A stretch of 64,000 nucleotides of DNA from Candidatus Pandoraea novymonadis (GTDB lineage: Bacteria > Pseudomonadota > Gammaproteobacteria > Burkholderiales > Burkholderiaceae), in contig NZ_MUHY01000001.1 of NCBI RefSeq assembly GCF_003004665.1, positions 248,001 through 312,000 on the forward strand. The letters are read 5' to 3'. The notes under the pieces are model-generated. The model saw only the letters and a program-made list of their open reading frames with translations. It searched no databases and was not told the DNA's origin. Of this stretch, positions 57,456 through 64,000 are shown piece after piece. Position 1 is the first letter of the stretch. The number at the start of each line of letters is the position of its first letter. Position numbers and translations under genes: made by a program.

Positions 57456-58835
57456 CTATATTTTTGCTACTACCGATATTGCATGCTCAAGGCGAGAAAT
57501 GGCATGAACTGCAAGTCCATCAATAGCTTGACGGGGTGCATTTGATTTTGGAATGACAGCAACTGAAAATCCTAATTTAGCAGCTTCCTTGAGTCGATCT
57601 TGACCCCGTGGACTTGGGCGAATCTCGCCGGACAAACCAACTTCTCCGAAGGAGACAATACCATCAGGTAATGGTTTATTCCTTATTGAGGAGTAAATAG
57701 CCAGTAATACTGCCAAATCAGCAGCAGGCTCGGTAATCTTTACACCACCAACGGCGTTGAGAAAAACATCCTGATCAAAACAAGCAATCCCTGCATGTCG
57801 ATGCATAACTGCCAGTAACATTGATAAGCGATTTTGTTCTAAGCCAACAGCTAAGCGTCGAGGATTTTGTGCCTGAGTTTTGTCGACAAGTGCCTGAATC
57901 TCGACCAGCAAAGGACGTGTACCTTCTTGTGTTACTAGCACGCAGGCACCAGGTACCGTTTGTTCATGCTGAGAGAGAAAAAGTGCAGATGGATTGGCCA
58001 CTCCCCTTAGACCTTTCTCAGTCATTGCAAAAACACCCAATTCATTGACTGCACCGAAACGGTTTTTAAACGCACGTACCAGTCGATATGACGAATGAGT
58101 ATCACCCTCGAAATACAGCACAGTATCGACAATGTGCTCCAGCACTCTCGGCCCAGCCAAACTACCCTCTTTAGTGACGTGCCCCACCAAGATCACCGTT
58201 ACACCATTTTCTTTCGCGTAACGGGTCAATTGAGCTGTACATTCCCTAACCTGTCCTACAGAACCTGGGGATGATGTCAACTCACCAGAATATACCGTCT
58301 GAATTGAATCCACAACTACTACCTCTGGTTTTTCCGATTCAATAACGCTTAGAATTTTCTCTAATTGGATTTCAGATAAAAGATTGATGTTTCCAGCATT
58401 CACTTCAAGAACCGAATCCCTTAATCCTAATCTCTGTGCACGCAAAGCAATCTGTGCTCCTGACTCTTCGCCACTTACATAAAGCGCATGCCGTTCACGT
58501 GAAATATAAGTCAAGGATTGTAATAACAACGTCGATTTTCCGATACCTGGATCACCACCTATTAAGACCACGGCGCCAGCTACCAAACCACCTCCTAGAA
58601 CACGATCAAATTCATCCATCCCACTTGAGAAGCGCGGTAAATCTTTTGCGTCAATCTCTGATAATTTGCATACTGACGCGCTCTTGGAAAGAGCCTGATA
58701 ACGACGTTCAGTTTCAATTTTTGCCATCGATTTCGAGAGTGTATTCCATGCATTACAGTGTGGACATTTACCTTGCCATTTGTGGGTTTGGCTAGTACAT
58801 TCGCTGCAAATATAGACAGTTTTCGCCTTGATCAT
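57456..58835 (-). CDS. radA: DNA repair protein RadA
   Basis: RecA-like helicase that processes recombination intermediates. About 459 residues: Cys4 zinc finger (CSECTSQTHKWQGKCPHC), Walker A GGDPGIGKSTLL, the RadA-specific KNRFG (FKNRFGAVNE) and a C-terminal Lon-like domain with GEVGLSGEIRPSPRG. ATGs at 58841 and 58835 are both possible; the second aligns with the family start. alr, which normally lies beside it in Burkholderia, is absent. Confidence 0.95.
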   Translation of the reverse strand: MIKAKTVYICSECTSQTHKWQGKCPHCNAWNTLSKSMAKIETERRYQALSKSASVCKLSEIDAKDLPRFSSGMDEFDRVLGGGLVAGAVVLIGGDPGIGKSTLLLQSLTYISRERHALYVSGEESGAQIALRAQRLGLRDSVLEVNAGNINLLSEIQLEKILSVIESEKPEVVVVDSIQTVYSGELTSSPGSVGQVRECTAQLTRYAKENGVTVILVGHVTKEGSLAGPRVLEHIVDTVLYFEGDTHSSYRLVRAFKNRFGAVNELGVFAMTEKGLRGVANPSALFLSQHEQTVPGACVLVTQEGTRPLLVEIQALVDKTQAQNPRRLAVGLEQNRLSMLLAVMHRHAGIACFDQDVFLNAVGGVKITEPAADLAVLLAIYSSIRNKPLPDGIVSFGEVGLSGEIRPSPRGQDRLKEAAKLGFSVAVIPKSNAPRQAIDGLAVHAISRLEHAISVVAKI

Positions 58836-59517
58836 GTGCATACTGTGGATTTTTGGTAAATGAAAAGCAAAAAATGCTAGAGTCCTCAGAAATCACTTCG
58901 CTTTTGATGCGTTACCCATACAATACAAAAAAGTGCATGCAACACTTATATGCCGTAGCTCATATAAAATCTCAATTTCAAAACCTGTACAGTGATAACG
59001 TGGTTGTTAATGATTTTCATGAAAGTTGAACGTTTTCACGCCAGTATTAGGCACTGTATTCGAGAGAGTACATCTTGGCGTGTGGTTTCTAACATCTGTA
59101 ACTGCGTACTATGCATCATTATATTTAATGGTATGAACATAATATATTGGCCTTTGCATAAAAAATCAGATATGAGATTACTCATGAAGTGTCTGTATTA
59201 TTAAATACAATTGATTTAAAGGAATGGCAAATATAACGATGTTACATATTTTCGTGTTATAAATATCCTCACAGAACTTGTTTGTTCGTAACGCTTTATA
59301 CGTAGATCGAAAAATAATTTTCGCCAACAGCAGAAGATAGCCGCGAACTCAGGCGATAATAGAATCTTACATATATGTCGACTATCTATCTTCATACTTC
59401 GATTGCTCAAAAACTGCTGTTAGTAAAAACTCCATTCACAAGCTAACGGAACAATCTGGATTATTGATAAGTGAGATATCTGAGCATAATTCTCTCCGAG
59501 ATCGACTTGAAGTACCA
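58836..59517. other. radA/lplT gap where alr is expected
   Basis: About 680 bp with no credible gene. Short ORFs here lack any recognisable domain. In Burkholderia the alanine racemase gene alr lies between lplT and radA. A few small inverted repeats (TTATATG/CATATAA near 58948-58969; TGTATT/AATACA near 59193-59208) are present. Confidence 0.55.
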
Positions 59518-60810
59518 ATGAAGACAGGTTTTTACACTATCATGGCCGCGCAGTTTTTTTCCTCGCTGGCCGACAATGCACTGCTTATCGCAGCGATTGC
59601 GATTCTTAATGATTTAGATGCGCCACAGTGGATGACACCACTTCTCAAGTTATTCTTCGTGTTGTCATACGTGATACTGGCCGCCTACGTAGGTGCTTTT
59701 GCTGATTCGATGAGAAAAGGCCGAGTCATGTTTATTACTAACATGATCAAGATAGGAGGATGCATCATGATGATGTTAGGGTCACATCCGCTAATTGCAT
59801 ATGGTGTAGTTGGTTTTGGCGCCGCTGCATATTCACCTGCTAAGTACGGTATCTTGACAGAATTACTTCCTCCAGAAAAATTGGTGGCTGCGAATGCTTG
59901 GATTGAAGGGTTTACAGTAAGCTCAATTATACTCGGCACCTTACTTGGTGGATTGTTCATCAGTCCGAAAATTACCCAGGTAATCATAGCGCATACACAT
60001 TTATCGATAAATTCTCCATCGAATGCTGCCATGATTATGATCGTCGGTATTTACTTCTTAGCAGCACTGATTAATCTTCGTATTCCAGATACTGGAGCAC
60101 GTTACGCGACTCAGGAGCGTAATCCTATCAAATTAATTATCGATTACTCAGAATGCTTCTTCACGTTATGGCGAGACAAGCTCGGTCAAATTTCGTTAGC
60201 AGTTACCACATTATTTTGGGGTGCAGGCGCAACTTTACAATTTATTATCCTAAAATGGGCAGAAAAAGCCCTTAATATGACACTTTCAGAAGGTGCTCTG
60301 TTACAAGCCGTATCTGCGCTGGGTATCGCCATTGGTGCGGTGTTAGCTGCTGCAAGAATTCCTCTAAAACGCTCTCTATCGGTATTACCGCTTGGTATTG
60401 CAATGGGCTTAAGTGTTATGTGTATGGCATTTTTTTCAAAGTCTGTGTTCAGCTTCGGTTCTGACTGGAAGATACCGTTTTACCTTATGATTGCCTATGT
60501 TTTCCTAATCGTGATCGGTGCACTAGCTGGATTTTTTATTGTGCCAATGAATGCTTTGTTACAACATCGTGGTCACGTATTACTTTCAGCAGGACACTCA
60601 ATCGCTGTTCAGAATTTCAATGAAAATCTATCTGTACTTTTTATGCTATGCGTTTATGCGTTGCTTATTTGGCTTAATGTATCCGTTAACGTTGTTCTCA
60701 TATTATTTGGTTTTTTTGTGTCTGGAACTATGTGGTTCGTTATGAAGCGCCATCAATCTAATCAGCGAACTTTTGATTCCGTAGCGCTGATTGGCGAGGT
60801 GAAACACTAA
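59518..60810 (+). CDS. lplT: Lysophospholipid transporter LplT
   Basis: Major-facilitator-type flippase that brings lysophospholipids inward for re-acylation. About 430 residues with twelve hydrophobic helices. The start [23 protein letters not shown] (core [15 protein letters not shown]), [22 protein letters not shown] (core [15 protein letters not shown]) and the NEG-like [17 protein letters not shown] are typical. ATG at 59518 matches the family; the frame is open back to a TTG at 59464. One base separates it from thiD. The E. coli partner Aas is not in the window. Confidence 0.93.
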   Translation: MKTGFYTIMAAQFFSSLADNALLIAAIAILNDLDAPQWMTPLLKLFFVLSYVILAAYVGAFADSMRKGRVMFITNMIKIGGCIMMMLGSHPLIAYGVVGFGAAAYSPAKYGILTELLPPEKLVAANAWIEGFTVSSIILGTLLGGLFISPKITQVIIAHTHLSINSPSNAAMIMIVGIYFLAALINLRIPDTGARYATQERNPIKLIIDYSECFFTLWRDKLGQISLAVTTLFWGAGATLQFIILKWAEKALNMTLSEGALLQAVSALGIAIGAVLAAARIPLKRSLSVLPLGIAMGLSVMCMAFFSKSVFSFGSDWKIPFYLMIAYVFLIVIGALAGFFIVPMNALLQHRGHVLLSAGHSIAVQNFNENLSVLFMLCVYALLIWLNVSVNVVLILFGFFVSGTMWFVMKRHQSNQRTFDSVALIGEVKH

Positions 60811-60811
60811 T

Positions 60812-61639
60812 ATGACATCAGATATTCCAATTGTACTAACGATCGCTGGCTCAGATTCTGGTGGTGGAGCAGGTATCCAGGCTGATCTTAAAACATTTTC
60901 TGCACTTGGCGCATATGGTGCGACTGTCGTCACAGCATTAACCGCCCAAAATACATGTGGTGTGATGGAAATTCATATACCACCAGCGTCATTTATTACA
61001 GCACAGCTTGATGCTGTGTTTCAGGATCTCAATATCGATTCGGTGAAAATTGGGATGCTAGCTAACTGCGAGATTATTTATGCAGTAGCAGCCGCTTTGC
61101 ACCGTTATCGTCCACGTTTCGTCGTACTCGATACAGTCATGTTCTCTAAAAGCGAACATTCACTGCTATTGCCAGACTCTCTTTCGGTATTGCGTGAAAT
61201 CCTGTTGCCGCTAGCAGATTTGATAACCCCAAATCTACCGGAAGCCGCTGCTTTATTAGGCGTACATCAGGCGAATAACGAAAATGAAATGATCGCGCAA
61301 GCACAAGCATTACGGCGTCTTGGTGCACGCAATGTGCTTATAAAAGGCGGCCACCTCACCAGTGCAAACAGCCCAGATTGGCTTATCAGCGATTCAGGGA
61401 GTGAACGCTTTAACGCACCACGTATTTCCGTTCATCATACACATGGCACCGGTTGTACGTTATCTGCCGCACTTGCTGCACTGCAACCACAACGCGAGAA
61501 TTTGTCGATAACCACACGCGATGCTAAGCAGTACTTACATGGTGCATTATCGGCAAGTGGTCGACTATGTGTAGGACACGGCATTGGTCCTACACATCAT
61601 TTTTATGCGCTCTGGCGGAATCCATCAGCTAAACATTAG
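60812..61639 (+). CDS. thiD: Hydroxymethylpyrimidine/phosphomethylpyrimidine kinase
   Basis: Phosphorylates HMP and HMP-P for thiamine synthesis or salvage. 275 residues, ribokinase fold: [20 protein letters not shown] (core [15 protein letters not shown]), [20 protein letters not shown] and the C-terminal anion hole [13 protein letters not shown]. All active-site parts present. No other thi gene is in the window and no TPP riboswitch lies upstream (the gene starts one base after lplT). Confidence 0.95.
   Translation: MTSDIPIVLTIAGSDSGGGAGIQADLKTFSALGAYGATVVTALTAQNTCGVMEIHIPPASFITAQLDAVFQDLNIDSVKIGMLANCEIIYAVAAALHRYRPRFVVLDTVMFSKSEHSLLLPDSLSVLREILLPLADLITPNLPEAAALLGVHQANNENEMIAQAQALRRLGARNVLIKGGHLTSANSPDWLISDSGSERFNAPRISVHHTHGTGCTLSAALAALQPQRENLSITTRDAKQYLHGALSASGRLCVGHGIGPTHHFYALWRNPSAKH
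61567..61597 (+). repeat. 11-bp-arm inverted repeat inside the 3' end of thiD
   Basis: Perfect arms ATGTGTAGGAC and complement around a nine-base loop, within the codons for the conserved VGHGIGP region, followed by a run of T at 61600-61604. It has the outline of an intrinsic terminator lying inside the coding region. Confidence 0.55.
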
Positions 61640-61809
61640 AGTCTTAGTTTTAATTGCGCGATATCAGTTATTTTTTAATTTTACTTTCTGTTGACTCAAC
61701 CGCCAGTATTAACTAATGTTTATTGAACCAACAGGGATATGCCGACATAAACAGTGAATTCAGTTCATGTTTAACCGGCTTCTCAAAATTCTTGAGTCAG
61801 TATTTTGTT

Positions 61810-62679
61810 TTAAATTTTTTTATGGATTGACTCGTAAGTAGCACGAGCAAGACACCAATCTGCCCATGCTTTAGATTTATCCAAAGGACTGCGCAATAAA
61901 TATGCCGGATGATATGTGACGATTACTGGTATGCCTTCATATAAATGCAAACGTCCACGTAAGCTAGCAATACTTCCTTTCGTACGTAAAATACTCTGTG
62001 CTGCGAATCGACCCATTACCACAATGAGATATGGCTTTAGCAAGCTGACTTGGCGTTTTAAGTACGGTTCACAGCTGGTAACTTCATGTGGCTCAGGATT
62101 TCGATTGTTAGGTGGGCGGCATTTAAGTACATTTGCGACATAGACATTTTTATCACGTTTCAAATTAACCGCACGTAGTATATTGTCAAGTAATTTACCG
62201 GCTTGCCCAACAAATGGTTCACCTTGAAAATCCTCTTGCTGCCCTGGAGCTTCACCCACGAGGAGCCAATTAGCTGCTCGATCCCCCGCGCCAAATACAG
62301 TTTGAGTTCTCTTTTCACAAAGTACACAATCACGACATTTGACAACATACTCAGCTAAATCATCCCAGTCGAGTAGATCAAGCCTCTGTTTTTGAATGTT
62401 AATGCTTTGACTAGGCTGCAATAAAGTATCTGCATGAATTAAATTTGTTTCCTGTGGGAATACTCTCTGCCCTGATGGAATTTTTATCACTGTTGAATTG
62501 TCTTGCAAAGCTAAATCTGAATTCTTTCCATCAAGTGAATCAAGCTGACTGTCCCTGTAAAGTTCATGTGGTGTTCTTCCATCCCACGCTGTAGATGTAA
62601 TCCGTCGTATCCACACTGGCCAAAGACCAAATTCATCCAAAATCAATTTAGGCCAAGGCACAACATCCCTCCCATGCAA
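61810..62679 (-). CDS. Uracil-DNA glycosylase, family 4-type (iron-sulfur)
   Basis: Excises uracil from DNA. 289 residues; the first about 110 are variable, the rest is a family 4 glycosylase: LLVGEAPGQQEDFQGEPFVGQAGKLLD (core GEAPGQQEDFQGEPF), VYVANVLKCRPPNNRNP and VTYHPAYLLR. Four Cys suited to a 4Fe-4S cluster are present: the CRDC pair near 138-141 and CRPP to SCEP with fifteen residues between. Overlaps rimI by 32 bases. It differs from classical Ung. Confidence 0.93.
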   Translation of the reverse strand: MHGRDVVPWPKLILDEFGLWPVWIRRITSTAWDGRTPHELYRDSQLDSLDGKNSDLALQDNSTVIKIPSGQRVFPQETNLIHADTLLQPSQSINIQKQRLDLLDWDDLAEYVVKCRDCVLCEKRTQTVFGAGDRAANWLLVGEAPGQQEDFQGEPFVGQAGKLLDNILRAVNLKRDKNVYVANVLKCRPPNNRNPEPHEVTSCEPYLKRQVSLLKPYLIVVMGRFAAQSILRTKGSIASLRGRLHLYEGIPVIVTYHPAYLLRSPLDKSKAWADWCLARATYESIHKKI

Positions 62680-63127
62680 AACGCATCACAATGGCATCCT
62701 CACGTGAATTATCTGATGAATAATAATTTTTGCGACGACCAATCTCTATAAAACCGAAACGTTTATAAATATGAAAAGCGCGTATATTAGACGGACGTAC
62801 TTCAAGTAGTACTCCCTTCATACCATCTTCATTCACTAAACGTATGATTTCATTCAGCATTATGCTACCGAACCCACAGCCCTGATATGACGGATTAATG
62901 CACATATTTAACAAATGTGCTTCGTCAACCACAGACATCATCAGAAAATAACCCAGCAAACCTTCATTCCAATCGCGCAAACAAATACAAGAATGTCCTG
63001 CCTCGATAGAGCTTATGAAGTTATGAGAAGTCCATGGAAATTTGTAAGCAATTTTTTCTATTGCAACAATTTCGTCGATATCTTCTATTTGCATCTTCGA
63101 AAAATAATGTTGGATAATTTTCAGCAT
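62648..63127 (-). CDS. rimI: Ribosomal protein S18 alanine N-acetyltransferase RimI
   Basis: GNAT acetyltransferase, 159 residues. IEKIAYKFPWTSHNF near 25-38, the acetyl-CoA loop YQGCGFGSIML near 81-91 and the RPSNIRAFHIYKRFGF motif (core NIRAFHIYKRFGF) are typical of RimI. Its ATG overlaps the tsaB stop (TAATG). tsaB-rimI-udg is the Burkholderia arrangement. Confidence 0.92.
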   Translation of the reverse strand: MLKIIQHYFSKMQIEDIDEIVAIEKIAYKFPWTSHNFISSIEAGHSCICLRDWNEGLLGYFLMMSVVDEAHLLNMCINPSYQGCGFGSIMLNEIIRLVNEDGMKGVLLEVRPSNIRAFHIYKRFGFIEIGRRKNYYSSDNSREDAIVMRFAWEGCCALA

Positions 63128-63882
63128 TAACCTCGTTCCTTTGTGCTCTCACGCTCTGCTGTTGTTTGAGCTACCTTGTTACGCACATAATGAGGCATTG
63201 CTTTTTCTGCATGAATTGCTTCACCGCGGGTGAATGCCCGAGCAGCCAGTATTGCAGTGGCCTGTGAATTCGGCATCGCGTCAATGCGTAGGTTCTTTGC
63301 GTACGTTACAGCAGACAATCGTTCACCAAATGCAACTGCAGCGTTACCGGCAAGTACGAAAGGTAGATCGGGAACTGGTACTTCTTGCACACCATTGAGT
63401 GATGGACCTGCCACTATACGCCAATCTCTGATAGTGTCATCCCACTCAAAATCTGCCCAATAAACCTCATCCATTCGAGCATCTAATGCGACCAATACCC
63501 GCTTTGCAGATTCTTCCTGCGAGCGCACTAACTCTGCACATGTCATCAATGTATTAATTGCAAGTACTGGCAGATTAGCACCAAAAGCAAGGCCTTGAGC
63601 GACACCACAAGCGGTACGCAACCCTGTAAAAGATCCAGGACCACAACCAAATGCAATAGCCTGACAGGTAGCCAATGTTATTCCTGAAAATTTTAATACT
63701 TCACGTACTGCAGGCAAAATATGAGTACTGGAAATAGGACCTGTATCGAGGTGACGAGCAACAATCTTTGGCATGTCAGTATCGGAATACGTTCGATATA
63801 GGGTAACAGAACAAAATTCTGTGGAAGTGTCAAGGGCAAGAATCGTGATTGGTGACATAGCAGTTTTAATGGGAACGTACAT
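63127..63882 (-). CDS. tsaB: tRNA threonylcarbamoyladenosine protein TsaB
   Basis: Partner of TsaD in making t6A at tRNA position 37. About 251 residues; ASKHA fold with LALDTSTEFCSVTLY near the start and FGCGPGSFTGLRTACGVAQGLAFG (core GPGSFTGLRTACGVAQG). Start is uncertain: ATG at 63882 has an AGGG box nine bases upstream and is used here; ATG at 63858 (MSPITILALDTS) is the usual family start point. The frame stays open to 63939. tsaD is not in the window. Confidence 0.93.
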   Translation of the reverse strand: MYVPIKTAMSPITILALDTSTEFCSVTLYRTYSDTDMPKIVARHLDTGPISSTHILPAVREVLKFSGITLATCQAIAFGCGPGSFTGLRTACGVAQGLAFGANLPVLAINTLMTCAELVRSQEESAKRVLVALDARMDEVYWADFEWDDTIRDWRIVAGPSLNGVQEVPVPDLPFVLAGNAAVAFGERLSAVTYAKNLRIDAMPNSQATAILAARAFTRGEAIHAEKAMPHYVRNKVAQTTAERESTKERG

Positions 63883-64000
63883 TATTATGCACCCTACCTT
63901 CATAAGATATAAAAATTGAATATCTTCGACAAGTAACACTGATTTTCAAAAAAAGAGTAATGAAGTACATTTTAGCCTTATATCCAATTGCTTAATAAGC

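Noticed and set aside
58992-59204. 70-codon ORF in the alr gap
   Set aside because: No Shine-Dalgarno, no similarity to alanine racemase, composition of random AT-rich DNA.
60700-60811. TPP riboswitch for thiD
   Set aside because: thiD starts one base after lplT; no THI-box-like sequence is visible and there is no leader.

Overview
The window is an AT-rich (by eye a little above 40 % GC, not counted) bacterial chromosome segment carrying about 51 protein genes, nearly all housekeeping, plus one tRNA. Gene order is the one I know from Burkholderiaceae (Burkholderia/Pandoraea/Ralstonia): ppa-nadE-glnB, trxB/ftsK-lolA-rarA-serS, guaB-guaA, rpsB-tsf-pyrH-frr-uppS-cdsA-dxr-bamA-skp-lpxD-fabZ-lpxA-lpxB-rnhB, zipA-ligA, dapC-dapD-dapE-prmB, tsaB-rimI-udg. 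The low GC, the absence of transposons, prophage or accessory genes, and several places where an expected neighbour has been replaced by a short AT-rich gap together suggest a reduced-genome, host-restricted Burkholderiaceae symbiont. Published lineages of that kind include Ca. Pandoraea novymonadis (in a trypanosomatid) and Ca. Vallotia (in adelgids); I cannot choose between them from the sequence alone.

Layout. 1-4.2 kb: ubiG, a long gap, then hemC-hemD (tetrapyrrole synthesis), then another gap. 4.2-8.2 kb: ppa, nadE, glnB and an Smr protein. 8.2-15.5 kb: trxB divergent from ftsK-lolA-rarA, then serS and tRNA-Ser(CGA). 15.6-22.3 kb: tadA, ldcA, a MATE exporter, guaA, a small membrane protein, guaB. 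22.4-25.1 kb: rnfH-ratA, divergent smpB, and a stomatin/NfeD pair. 25.2-28.7 kb: PEP synthase and its regulatory kinase, divergent. 28.7-43.0 kb: a long leftward block for lipid A, outer-membrane assembly, isoprenoid and phospholipid precursors, ribosome recycling and translation elongation. 43.5-48.4 kb: map, then ligA and zipA. 49.3-55.4 kb: lysine/diaminopimelate genes, prmB and cardiolipin synthase. 55.5-63.9 kb: an ABC-F protein, radA, lplT-thiD, and udg-rimI-tsaB.

Together the genes describe a cell that still makes its own Gram-negative envelope (lipid A, BamA/Skp, LolA, undecaprenyl phosphate, cardiolipin, lysophospholipid recycling, peptidoglycan recycling), DAP/lysine, GMP, NAD and haem precursors, and keeps a modest DNA-repair set (LigA, RadA, RarA, UDG, RNase HII). 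Genes normally sitting beside these but absent here (rseP, smc, glnD, alr, and probably ppc and hemX/hemY) point to loss of some stress, regulatory and chromosome-organisation functions, unless they have moved elsewhere.

I found no novel multi-gene system, CRISPR array, mobile element or secondary-metabolite cluster. The most interesting signals are small: a series of long perfect inverted repeats in the gaps (one of 19-bp arms where smc should be, one that buries the ribosome-binding site and start codon of cls), a Gln-to-Phe change in the glutaminase motif of GuaA, and an acceptor-stem mismatch in tRNA-Ser.
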